DNA of 64,000 bases from CAZBRS01 sp964494475. Lineage in GTDB: Bacteria > Myxococcota_A > UBA9042 > CAZBRS01. Positions 6,458 through 14,301 of this stretch are shown here, piece by piece. A program made the position numbers and the translations under genes. The notes under the pieces are model-generated. The model saw only the letters and a list, made by a program, of their open reading frames with translations. It was not told the DNA's origin and searched no databases. Each line of letters begins with the position of its first letter. The first letter of the stretch is position 1. The stretch lies in assembly GCA_964494475.1 (NCBI GenBank), contig CAZBRS010000001.1:186001-250000 (forward strand), in the 5' to 3' direction.

Positions 6458-8739
6458 GGCACCCTCCCGGTCTCGACCGCCTTCAGGAGATCGAACTCGA
6501 CGAAGGGCTGGTCGGTGGCGGGCACCTCGCCCATGGCCCAGTGCATCACGCGCCGGGCGGGCTCGAAGACCACGGCGTTCATCGAGTCGCGCTGGTCGAC
6601 CAGGTCGGGCGTGCGCAAGAGCTCGATCATCGTGGGCACGTCGAAGGTGCCGTAGCGGGCCGCGATCTCGTCGCCCAGGCGGTGCCAGGTGCGCACCGAG
6701 CGGTAGTAGTAGCTGGACCAGAAGCGTTGGTGCTTGGGCGTGAACGTCGCGAGGAACACGGGCATCGCGTCGTCGGTGTTCTTGACGAAGTGGCCCGACG
6801 TGCGCACGTCGTCGGGCCCCACGCTGCCCCACGGGCGGCCCCACGGGGCCGTGGCTTCGGCGGGCTCGCGGTCGGGGCCGAACCACGCGAAGCCGTCCTC
6901 CTCGACGGGCTCGGGCTGCTGGCGCAGCTTGCCGACCTTCCTGGGATCGGTGGAGCCATCGGTCTCGACCGCGAGCAGGCCGCCCGCGGCGTCGGCCAGC
7001 AGCCAGTTCCAGCCGAAGGTCTGGCCGCCCCGGTAGAGGATGGCGAGGGCCTGGTCGACGGTGCTGGCGCGCGTCAGCATCTCGCGCCCCGAGAAGCCGA
7101 GCGGGAGGTTTCGCGCGAAGAGGTGCACGTCGCCCAGGATGGACGACAGCCCCGACAGATCGGGCTGCTTCAGGATGGTGGCCAGGTTGTCGACGATGGC
7201 GGCCACCACGCCTCCGACCAGCGGGTTGTCGAGGGTGTCCGAGTGCATGACCGAGTAGGTGAGCCCCTCGGTGTTCAGGCCGCCGAAGCCCCACAGCAGG
7301 CCGGTCCAGCCCACGTAGGCGTGGGGCAATCCCTCGCCCTCGGCGGGGATCTGGACGAACAGCGCGGTGTGCTCGTGCAGGATGTTTCCGTCGAGCAACG
7401 CGAAGTGCTGCGCGGCCAGGGGCTCGCCCGACGCGGTGGCCGACCCGCGCACGGCCAGCCCCAGGGGCATGGGCATCGCGCGATCGACCGCCGGCCCCAC
7501 GTTCGGCACGTCGGTGAGCGCGCTGCCCGCGCCGGTCGCCTCGGCGTAGCCGCGGGTGGTCAGCACGATGCGTTCGTCGCGCATGCTGCGGGCGCGCTTG
7601 GGGGGCGACACGTAGATCTGCGACAGGTCCTGCGCCTGCAGCAGGATCGACACCACGCTGGCCTCGGGCAGGGCCGCCGGGGGCGTGACGATCACTTCGA
7701 GGGGCCCCTGGCAGCGCCGGGCGTGCGGGTAGTCGCCGCCGGGGCCTTGCGGGTCGTACACCTCGCCCTCGGCCAGCGGCAGCAGGCGGGTGGCCACCAC
7801 CGTGGGGTCGTCGATCGACGTGTAGAGCGCGTCGTCGATCTGCACGCGGATCGAGCGCGGGTCGACGCACTCGGGGTCGATGCTCTCGACGCAGTTCGGG
7901 TCGAAGCAGGTGAACGCCACCTTGGGCTCGACGCAGCGCGCGCGCTCGGGCTCCCACGTGAGGCAGTCGCGCGGCAGCAGCGGCAGGTCGGCGCACTCGG
8001 GTCGCACGCAGTCGTCGTGCACGCAGCGTCGCTCGATCTCGACCTCGCCGATGGGCTCGATGTTCTCGAGATCGACGCACTTGAGGCCGCCGAGGAACAC
8101 GTCTTCGAACACCAGGCGCAGGCTGACCTCGGGCGGCACCTCGAGCAGCGTGGCGTAGGCTGACGGCTCGTAGTCGTCCTGCCGGCCCTCGCCCTCCTCG
8201 TCGGTCTGTCCGTCGGCGTCGTTGTCGTGCCCGTCGGACGCGATGGGTCCCTGCACCTCGAACGAGATCAGGCGCGGCTTCTGCAACTCCTGGATGAACA
8301 GCGACACGCCGCGGAACGCGAGCATGGTGTCGAGGAATGTGTTCAGCACCAGCACGTCGTCGAGCGGCAGGTGTGCGCCGTCGGCCAGCCCCTGCAGTTC
8401 CTGCTTGTACGGTTCGGGGATGAAGCCCTCGTCCCAGAGGTTCCACGCGCTCTCGAGCATCATCTGGTAGGCGAACCGCCCGTCGAGGTAGCGGTCCTCG
8501 TAGTAGACGCCCAGGATCGACGTGATGTGCGACTGCTCCTCGTTCAGGCTGGGGATGAGAGAGTTCGTGAGCATGCGCGTGTACAGAGAGCGGATGTCCC
8601 ACTCGAAGGCCTGGCCGTGCTGCAGGCCGCGGGTGTAGGCGTCGCCCGATAGCACGATGGTGCGCACGTTCGGCGGGGGCGAGGCGGTCCAGCAGGCCGT
8701 GGCGACCAGTCCGAGCAGCACGCAGCGAAGCGGCTTCAC
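6454..8739 (-). CDS. C45/acyltransferase-like Ntn-hydrolase fold lipoprotein with large insertion
   Basis: A 761-residue protein with GTG start (8739) after AAAGGAGCG. The lipobox is LVATAC (Cys16). Residues about 25-145 match the start of the C45 acyl-CoA:isopenicillin N acyltransferase-like family (SGDAYTRGLQHGQAFEWDIRS; LPLDDVLVLNTFLDTM). A linker of about 270 residues follows (about 150-420), with a DNDADGQTDEE calcium-type loop and many Cys residues. The core fold then resumes (GSATASGEPLAAQHFALLDG; HAYVGWTGLLWGFGGLNTEGL). At the junction where the family has its Cys nucleophile the sequence reads PMPLGLAVRG, without Cys, so it may be inactive or use another residue. The promoter lies at 8793-8822. 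Confidence 0.6.
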   Translation of the reverse strand: MKPLRCVLLGLVATACWTASPPPNVRTIVLSGDAYTRGLQHGQAFEWDIRSLYTRMLTNSLIPSLNEEQSHITSILGVYYEDRYLDGRFAYQMMLESAWNLWDEGFIPEPYKQELQGLADGAHLPLDDVLVLNTFLDTMLAFRGVSLFIQELQKPRLISFEVQGPIASDGHDNDADGQTDEEGEGRQDDYEPSAYATLLEVPPEVSLRLVFEDVFLGGLKCVDLENIEPIGEVEIERRCVHDDCVRPECADLPLLPRDCLTWEPERARCVEPKVAFTCFDPNCVESIDPECVDPRSIRVQIDDALYTSIDDPTVVATRLLPLAEGEVYDPQGPGGDYPHARRCQGPLEVIVTPPAALPEASVVSILLQAQDLSQIYVSPPKRARSMRDERIVLTTRGYAEATGAGSALTDVPNVGPAVDRAMPMPLGLAVRGSATASGEPLAAQHFALLDGNILHEHTALFVQIPAEGEGLPHAYVGWTGLLWGFGGLNTEGLTYSVMHSDTLDNPLVGGVVAAIVDNLATILKQPDLSGLSSILGDVHLFARNLPLGFSGREMLTRASTVDQALAILYRGGQTFGWNWLLADAAGGLLAVETDGSTDPRKVGKLRQQPEPVEEDGFAWFGPDREPAEATAPWGRPWGSVGPDDVRTSGHFVKNTDDAMPVFLATFTPKHQRFWSSYYYRSVRTWHRLGDEIAARYGTFDVPTMIELLRTPDLVDQRDSMNAVVFEPARRVMHWAMGEVPATDQPFVEFDLLKAVETGRVP

Positions 8740-8792
8740 GGGGCGCGCTCCTTTCAGTGGAGAACGGCGGTCAGGGGCTGAACGATGTCGGG

Positions 8793-8822
8793 AGTCTAGG
8801 GGAATGTGGCACGCGGTGTCAA
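8793..8822 (-). promoter_or_regulatory. promoter of the C45-like lipoprotein and barrel operon
   Basis: Minus-strand TTGACA (8822-8817), 18-nt spacer, TAGACT (8798-8793). The -35 hexamer contains the TGA stop codon of the decarboxylase gene just upstream. The start TTGACACCGCGTG is shared with the TetR gene promoter at 1803. Confidence 0.7.
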
Positions 8823-10435
8823 CGAAGGAAGGGGAGCTTTGCCCGCAGGAGCCCGAGGGCCGCCCGGGCGGGTGCGGCCAGCACGCCGCCGAGGGGCAGC
8901 GCGGCGAGGAGGCGCTCGAGGCGAGGGTCGCTGGCGGGTTCGGAGGGGTCGCGGGGCGACGGGGCGTCGGCAGCGTCGGCGGGGATCCCGCCCCCGCCCG
9001 ACTCGGCCGAGTACAGCTCGTTGATGTAGGCCGTGAGCAGCTTCTCGCTGAAGTCGCGCGGCAGCGAGTTCAGGATCTCGTTGATGTCGGCCATGTCGCC
9101 GGGGAGCTCGTTCCCCTTGATCCCCGCCAGTGCCAGGAGCTTTCGGAAGAGGGCGTCGCTGAAGCGCGGGGCGCCGGCGGCGAACAGCAGCTTCACGGCC
9201 TTGGCCTTCCGCCCCACGGGTTTGGCGCGCGCGACCGCCACGGCCTCGCGCAGGTCGGCCAGCAGCGCGTCGACGTGGCGCACGTTGCCCGGGTGCAGCG
9301 AGAAGTGCACGTTCTCGGGCGAGTGGTTGAACCGCAGCTGGGCCTGCACGTACCAGCGCCGCCGGCGCATCTCGTCGATCAGGTGGAACACGCTGAAGCC
9401 CTCGGCGGCCACCGACACCAGGCAGAACTGCGGATCGCCCAGCACGCGCAGCCCCTCGATGTCGCGCACGCCGGCCAGGAGCCTTCGGGTGCCCTCGAGC
9501 GTCTCGGCGGCGATGGCCTCGTAGCCGTCGGCGCCCAGGTGGTTCAGCACCGCCCAGGCGGCGGCCACCGGTCCCACCGACTTCGAGCTCTGCACCGTGG
9601 GGTTGATCATGGTGTAGCCGGGCCACTGCGCGCAGGCGAAGTGCTGGTAGAAGCGCAGCGCCTTGTCGCGGTAGGCCACGATCGAGGCGCCCTTGGGGCA
9701 GAAGGCGTACTTGTGCAGGTCCATCGAGATCGACGACACGCCCGGCACCCGGAGGTCGAACTCCGGCACCGTGGCGCCGAGCCTGCGGAACCACGGCAGC
9801 AGCCAACCGCCCACGCAGGCGTCGACGTGCAGCCAGAGCCCGCGCTCGAGCGCCAGGCGTCCGAGCTCCGCGATGGGATCGATCACGCCGTGCGCGTACG
9901 ACGGCGCCGAGCCGACCAGGAGGATCGTGTTCTCGGTGATGGCGCAGCGCATGGCCTCCACGTCGGCGCAGAACGATCGCGGATCGGTGGGCACCACCAC
10001 CTTCTCGACGCCGAAGTAGCTGGCGGCCTTGTGGAAGGCGGCGTGGGCCGTGTCGGGCAGCACCATCTGCGGGCGCTTGACGCGCGGCCGGGTGGCGCGG
10101 GCGTGGTCGCGGCACGCCTTGACCGCCAGCAGGATCGACTCGGTGCCGCCGCTCGTGAAGGTGCCGGCGGCTCCCGGTCCGCCCCCCAAGTGGCGGAGCG
10201 CAAGGTCGACCACGTCGGTCTCGAAGCGCAGGGCGCTCGGGAACACCGTGGGGTCGAGCGCGTTCTCGGTGAGGAAGCGCGCGTAGGCGGCCTTGCCTAC
10301 CGCGCGCGCGTCGCGCTGATCGTCGTACACGTAGGCGAAGACCCGGCCCGAGCGCCAATCGAGGTCGTCGGCCGCGACGGCCTCCAGCCGAGCCTCGATC
10401 TCGGCCCGATCGAGCCCGTGCTTGGGTAACTCCAT
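8819..10435 (-). CDS. PLP-dependent decarboxylase/lyase (group II, sphingosine-phosphate-lyase-like)
   Basis: A 538-residue fold-type I PLP enzyme. The phosphate and ring contacts are in GTFTSGGTESILLAVK (about 91-106). The Asp that binds the pyridine nitrogen is in WLHVDACVGGW (Asp205). The Schiff-base Lys is Lys242 in SMDLHKYAFCPKG. The Ser-x-Asp-x-His-Lys context resembles sphingosine-1-phosphate lyase and glutamate decarboxylase relatives. Beyond the catalytic core there is a C-terminal extension of about 130 residues (from about 410) with a SLPRDFSEKLLTAYINELY segment, which I do not recognise. The substrate is unknown. ATG 10435 follows GGGAGCGG. The gene is monocistronic or reads through into the C45-like operon. 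Confidence 0.85.
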   Translation of the reverse strand: MELPKHGLDRAEIEARLEAVAADDLDWRSGRVFAYVYDDQRDARAVGKAAYARFLTENALDPTVFPSALRFETDVVDLALRHLGGGPGAAGTFTSGGTESILLAVKACRDHARATRPRVKRPQMVLPDTAHAAFHKAASYFGVEKVVVPTDPRSFCADVEAMRCAITENTILLVGSAPSYAHGVIDPIAELGRLALERGLWLHVDACVGGWLLPWFRRLGATVPEFDLRVPGVSSISMDLHKYAFCPKGASIVAYRDKALRFYQHFACAQWPGYTMINPTVQSSKSVGPVAAAWAVLNHLGADGYEAIAAETLEGTRRLLAGVRDIEGLRVLGDPQFCLVSVAAEGFSVFHLIDEMRRRRWYVQAQLRFNHSPENVHFSLHPGNVRHVDALLADLREAVAVARAKPVGRKAKAVKLLFAAGAPRFSDALFRKLLALAGIKGNELPGDMADINEILNSLPRDFSEKLLTAYINELYSAESGGGGIPADAADAPSPRDPSEPASDPRLERLLAALPLGGVLAAPARAALGLLRAKLPFLR

Positions 10436-10464
10436 GATCCGCTCCCGTGACGTCGATGACGGGC

Positions 10465-10494
10465 AACGTAGCAGGAACTGGCACCGGGTGTCAA
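10465..10494 (-). promoter_or_regulatory. promoter of the PLP decarboxylase gene
   Basis: Minus-strand TTGACA (10494-10489), 18-nt spacer, TACGTT (10470-10465). A 29-nt leader with a GGGAG ribosome site follows. Confidence 0.7.
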
Positions 10495-10550
10495 ATGTTG
10501 CCCTGGCGCCGAAAGGGAGTCGGGGGAGGGGTGGGAGGGGAGGAGCGTGG

Positions 10551-12584
10551 CTACTCGACCGTGACGTCGATGGACCAGCTGGTGAGCTTTCCCTTGTCCA
10601 GCTTGTCGTTGTCCGAGACGTTCAACTCCCAGTCGCCCTTCAGCTGGGCGCCCGAGAACTCGCTGATCTCGTACGACTTCTTGATGTTGTCGGCGCTGCC
10701 GCCCTCGCGGGCGTGCACGACCTTGGACTGGCTGCCGTGCTTCAGCGTGACGTTGAGGTCGCCGATGTAGGGGTGCGTGATGTCGACGGTCAGCTTGACC
10801 TTGCGCACGGTGCCCTGGTCGGTGACCGCGATCTTCTTCGTGATGCCCGCGGCCTTGGCGTCGGGGATGTCGGTGGCCGCGCCGGTGCTGGCGTAGGATC
10901 GCGTGGTGGGCAGCGTGGTGGGCGCGCCCGAGCCGACGACGAGCGTCCAGTTCTTGAGGGTGCCGCTGTCCTGGGCCGCGTCGTCGACCACGGTCAGCGT
11001 CCACTCGCCCTTGGCCGAGGCGCCGTCGAAGTCGTGGAGCGTGTAGGTCTCGTTCACGTTCTGGTTGCCGCCGCCGATCTTGTCGTGCAGCACCGCCTTC
11101 ACGTCTCCCTTGCTGAGCACCACGCGCAGGTCGCCGATGTAGGTGTGCTCGATCTCGAGCTTGACCTTCAGCGAGGCGATGGCGAGATCCTCGTCGACGG
11201 TGAGCGTACGCACGATCCCGTTCGTGTCGTTGTCGGGCACCGGCACGTTCTGGGCGCCACCGAACTCGCGCACGGTGACGTCGCCCGCGGGCTCTTCGTC
11301 CTTGCGCGAGAGCTCGAGGAGCTCCTTGACCTTGGCGTAGGTGATGTAGGGGTTGCCGCCGTTGCCGCCAGGTACGGGCAGCCACAGGAAGTCGGGGTGC
11401 GTCTCGCGCGAGTAGTTCAGCCACTCGCCGCCCACGACCTTGCCGTCCTTGTCGAGCTCGACGACCAGCTCGTAGTGATCGGTGCGGGTGTAGAAACTGA
11501 TGCGTTCGGTCAGGGGGTCGTCTTCGGTGCTGCTCGACTCGGAGATGTAGTCGACGTCCATCTTGACGTAGCGCCAGTCGACGGCGTTGGGGCTGTTGAA
11601 GGTCGTGGCGTACTTCTTGCCGGGCTGCTTCAGCAGCGTGACGGCCTCTTCCTCGGTGACCTTCTTCTCCTGGAGGATGCGGTAGCCGCGGATGGGCTGG
11701 TTCCACACCTGGTAGCCGCCGGTGCGATCTTCGGCGAAGGCGCGCTTGTTCTTGCCGAGCAGGTTGGTGATGACCACGTAGAAGGAGCCGGCGTTCGTGT
11801 CGCGGCACTCGTCCTGGGTGAGCCGGCCCTGCTCGTCGCGCTTGACCTCCTTCTCGTTGCAGCGCCCGCCCAGCATGTAGGCCGACGACTTGTCGTACGC
11901 GGAGATCATCAGCGCCTTGATGTCGCTGACGGTGAAGGTGACGCCGTTGACCGTGACCGGCTTCAGGGGCTCGGGCTCGAGGATCGCCGCCGGCACCCAG
12001 GCGTGGCAGAGGCCCCACCAGCCCTCGATGCCGTCGTACTCGCCGCTCTCGCACTCGTCGGTCTTGCCGTCACCGTCGTCGTCGGCGCCGTTCATGGCGT
12101 CGGCGTGGCCCTTGTTCTCGTGCTGCCACGTCGCGGCCTTGCCGAGCTTCTTGTAGTAGTCCTTCTGCTTGTCGTCGAGCTTGACCACGCCGTCGGTGCA
12201 GGCCCGGTCGAGGTCGACGGGCTTCAGCTCGGCGGTGGGGGTCCAGCCGTTGAAGGCCTGGTCGAACTTCTCGGCGGGCGACAGGACGTCGTCGCCGTGG
12301 AAGCGCACGTTGATCGAGTCGCCGGTGTAGGCCCAGTAGTCGGAGGGCCAGGGCATCTGCTGGGCTTCGCCCGTCGCGAACGCCTTCAACGCCTCGTACG
12401 AGTAGTCGAACTGCATCTGGAAGCGCGTGGGGTTGTTCGCGTAGTTCCACTGGTCGGCCTTGTTCTCCTTGCCGAGCGACTCGGGCTTGGCGCCTTCGTC
12501 GTCGGTCGTGCCGGACCCGCCGTCGCAGGCGGTGAAGCCGAACAGGGCCAGCGAGGTCAGCAGGATTGCGAAGAATCGGCGCAT
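10551..12584 (-). CDS. lipoprotein with oomycete-type transglutaminase (TGase-elicitor) domain and two P-domains
   Basis: A 677-residue exported lipoprotein (MRRFFAILLTSLALFGFTAC). Residues about 45-425 resemble the calcium-dependent GP42 transglutaminase family of Phytophthora. They contain a Trp-Gly-x-Cys active-site-like block (GWWGLCHAWVPAA, Cys193), a Pep-13-like stretch VWNQPIRGYRILQ (293-305) and GGEWLNYSRETHPDFLWLP (His396). A NGADDDGDGKTDE calcium-type loop sits at 165-177. Two proprotein-convertase P-domain-like jelly rolls follow (about 445-552 and 563-677; HTYIGDLRVVLSKG and HPYIGDLNVTLKHG). Transamidation is inferred from family. ATG 12584 follows GGAGG. It is monocistronic, with its own promoter. 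Confidence 0.75.
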   Translation of the reverse strand: MRRFFAILLTSLALFGFTACDGGSGTTDDEGAKPESLGKENKADQWNYANNPTRFQMQFDYSYEALKAFATGEAQQMPWPSDYWAYTGDSINVRFHGDDVLSPAEKFDQAFNGWTPTAELKPVDLDRACTDGVVKLDDKQKDYYKKLGKAATWQHENKGHADAMNGADDDGDGKTDECESGEYDGIEGWWGLCHAWVPAAILEPEPLKPVTVNGVTFTVSDIKALMISAYDKSSAYMLGGRCNEKEVKRDEQGRLTQDECRDTNAGSFYVVITNLLGKNKRAFAEDRTGGYQVWNQPIRGYRILQEKKVTEEEAVTLLKQPGKKYATTFNSPNAVDWRYVKMDVDYISESSSTEDDPLTERISFYTRTDHYELVVELDKDGKVVGGEWLNYSRETHPDFLWLPVPGGNGGNPYITYAKVKELLELSRKDEEPAGDVTVREFGGAQNVPVPDNDTNGIVRTLTVDEDLAIASLKVKLEIEHTYIGDLRVVLSKGDVKAVLHDKIGGGNQNVNETYTLHDFDGASAKGEWTLTVVDDAAQDSGTLKNWTLVVGSGAPTTLPTTRSYASTGAATDIPDAKAAGITKKIAVTDQGTVRKVKLTVDITHPYIGDLNVTLKHGSQSKVVHAREGGSADNIKKSYEISEFSGAQLKGDWELNVSDNDKLDKGKLTSWSIDVTVE

Positions 12585-12613
12585 GGATTTCCTCCGTGGC
12601 GGGTCGGGCGCGC

Positions 12614-12642
12614 TGTGTATCGCCGCCCGTTGGAATTGTCAA
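12614..12642 (-). promoter_or_regulatory. promoter of the transglutaminase-like lipoprotein gene
   Basis: Minus-strand TTGACA (12642-12637), 17-nt spacer, TACACA (12619-12614), followed by GGAGGAAAT before ATG 12584. Confidence 0.7.
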
Positions 12643-12682
12643 CACTTCTTCACACTAGAACGGTCGGCGCCGCGACGCAAGA

Positions 12683-12712
12683 TTGCTTCCGCAGGGCGCG
12701 CCGGTCTATGCT
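12683..12712 (+). promoter_or_regulatory. probable promoter of the TrmB-type regulator gene
   Basis: TTGCTT (12683-12688), 18-nt spacer, TATGCT (12707-12712). It supports the GTG start at 12740 over an in-frame TTG at 12683, which would lie inside the promoter. Confidence 0.5.
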
Positions 12713-12739
12713 GCGCGAACACGTGCGCGGGGGGCCCAG

Positions 12740-13546
12740 GTGGAGGAACGCATCCAGGAGTTGCTGAAGGAGCTCGGCTTCACGACCAACGAGTCGCGTG
12801 CCTACCTGGCGCTGCTCCGCGCGAGCCCCGCCACGGGGTACGAGGTGGCGGCGTCGTCCGACGTGCCGCGCTCGGCCATCTACACCGTGCTGCGCGGGCT
12901 CGAGACACGGGGGCTCGTGAACCTGTTGCCCGGGCAGCCGGCGCGCTACGTTCCCCTCGACGCGCGGCGCTTCGTCGAGCTGCAACGGGGCCGTCAGGCG
13001 CGAGCCCTCGACGAACTGCAGGTGGGCCTCGCCAGGGTCGCGGCGGCCCCGGCCGATGCGCCGACCTGGACGTTGCGCGGCTACGATCCGGTGCTCGACC
13101 AGGCCCGCGCGCTGGTCGACGGCGCGTCGTCGACGGTGCACGCGTCGTTGTGGCAGCGGGAGGCCGACGCCCTGGCCGAGCCCCTGCGTCGAGCCGCCGC
13201 CCGGGGCGTGCGCGTGCTGCTCTTCTCGTTCACCCGCCTGCCCGCCGTCGGCACCGGCCTCTCGTACGGCATCGACGAATCCGAGCTCGAGCAGTATTGG
13301 ACGCACGGCCTCATCTTGTTGGCCGACGGGGCGCGGGCCCTCATCGGAGGGGCCGAGCGCGGCGAGGCCAATCGCGCGGTCGTGACCGAGGACGAGGCCC
13401 TGCTGGGCGTGGCGCGTTCGAACCTGGTGCTCGACATCACGCTGTACGGTCAGCGCACCGGCCGCGATGTCTCGGGGTACGTTCTGGGCCTGGCGAACCA
13501 CCTGGCGCCGGTCGAGGAGCTGCTCGACCGCGCCACGAAGCGGTGA
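12740..13546 (+). CDS. TrmB-family transcriptional regulator
   Basis: A 268-residue protein starting at GTG 12740 (VEERIQELLKELGFTTNESRAYLALL). Residues about 5-75 are the winged helix of the TrmB family (LGFTTNESRAYLALLRASPATGYEVAASSDVPRSAIYTVLRGLETRGLV). The C-terminal part (from about 100) is a phospholipase-D-like fold seen in TrmB sensors (DGASSTVHASLWQREADALAEPL, AAARGVRVLLFSF) and usually binds sugars or other small ligands in archaeal members. Its target is unknown. It points toward, and ends 6 nt from, the minus-strand DedA gene. Confidence 0.75.
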   Translation: MEERIQELLKELGFTTNESRAYLALLRASPATGYEVAASSDVPRSAIYTVLRGLETRGLVNLLPGQPARYVPLDARRFVELQRGRQARALDELQVGLARVAAAPADAPTWTLRGYDPVLDQARALVDGASSTVHASLWQREADALAEPLRRAAARGVRVLLFSFTRLPAVGTGLSYGIDESELEQYWTHGLILLADGARALIGGAERGEANRAVVTEDEALLGVARSNLVLDITLYGQRTGRDVSGYVLGLANHLAPVEELLDRATKR

Positions 13547-13552
13547 GCGGTC

Positions 13553-14179
13553 TCACGCCGGGTCGACGGGCGGCGTCGGGTCGACGGGCGGCGTTGGATC
13601 CGAGGGCGCCTTCGGGTGGCGGGCGCGGTGCCGACGCACCAGGAAGCGTGTCAGCCAAAGCGCGGCGCTGAGCACGATGACCCCGAGGATGACCCAGCGG
13701 GCGACGTGCGCGACCCGCCCCAGCATCTCTTCGAGCGCCGCGCCCAGGAAGTAGCCACCCACCGCCAACGCGATGGCCCAGACGATGGCGCCGATCACGT
13801 TCAACACCAGGAAGCGCGGGGTGCGAATCGAACTGGTGCCCAGCGCGAAGGGGATCACGTTGCGCAGGCCGTAGTAGAACCGGAACGTGAGGATGAGCGG
13901 CGTGTTCCAGCGCTCGAGCAGGCGGAGCACGCGGTCGACGGCTCGCCGCAGGCCGGGCCAGCGGGTCAGGATGCGCGAGCCCCAGTAACGCCCGACGAAG
14001 AACGCCGTCTGATCGCCGGCCAGGCTGCCGAAGAACGCCGTGACGATCACCCAGGGCAGGTCGAGGTAGCCGAAGCGCGCCGCGATGCCGGCGACCACCA
14101 GGATGGTCTCGCCCTCGAGGAAGGTCCCGATGAGCAGGGCCACGTAGCCGTAGTCTCTGAGCAGCGCGTCGAAATCCAT
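13553..14179 (-). CDS. DedA-family membrane protein
   Basis: A 208-residue inner-membrane protein. Recognisable DedA features are GTFLEGETILVVAGIAARFGYLDL (first re-entrant segment), FFGSLAGDQTAFFVGRYWG, and RFYYGLRNVIPFALGTSSI with the conserved Arg/Gly pattern. About four hydrophobic segments follow. The tail is hydrophilic and ends with a tandem TPPVDP repeat coded by near-identical 15-bp units (about 13559-13600). DedA proteins are lipid scramblases or undecaprenyl-phosphate transporters in studied bacteria. It is divergent from gsk with overlapping -35 boxes. Confidence 0.85.
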   Translation of the reverse strand: MDFDALLRDYGYVALLIGTFLEGETILVVAGIAARFGYLDLPWVIVTAFFGSLAGDQTAFFVGRYWGSRILTRWPGLRRAVDRVLRLLERWNTPLILTFRFYYGLRNVIPFALGTSSIRTPRFLVLNVIGAIVWAIALAVGGYFLGAALEEMLGRVAHVARWVILGVIVLSAALWLTRFLVRRHRARHPKAPSDPTPPVDPTPPVDPA

Positions 14180-14207
14180 CGGTGCACGGTCCTTGTCGCC
14201 GGGTCGG

Positions 14208-14237
14208 TGTATACCACGGTTCGTGGGCCTTTACCAA
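14208..14237 (-). promoter_or_regulatory. DedA gene promoter (extended -10 type)
   Basis: Minus-strand TTGGTA (14237-14232), 18-nt spacer, TATACA (14213-14208), preceded by CGTGG (extended -10 TGG). Its -35 overlaps that of the gsk promoter. Confidence 0.5.
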
Positions 14238-14259
14238 GCTCGCTCGGGCGTGGTATAGA
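14231..14259 (+). promoter_or_regulatory. gsk operon promoter (extended -10 type)
   Basis: TTACCA (14231-14236), 17-nt spacer, TATAGA (14254-14259), preceded by CGTGG. TATACCACG (14210-14218) and CGTGGTATA (14249-14257) form an inverted repeat, so the two divergent promoters are near mirror images. Confidence 0.5.
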
Positions 14260-14301
14260 CCGTTGGTCCGCGCCTCCAAACCGCCCGGAGGAGTCCCGCC
14301 C

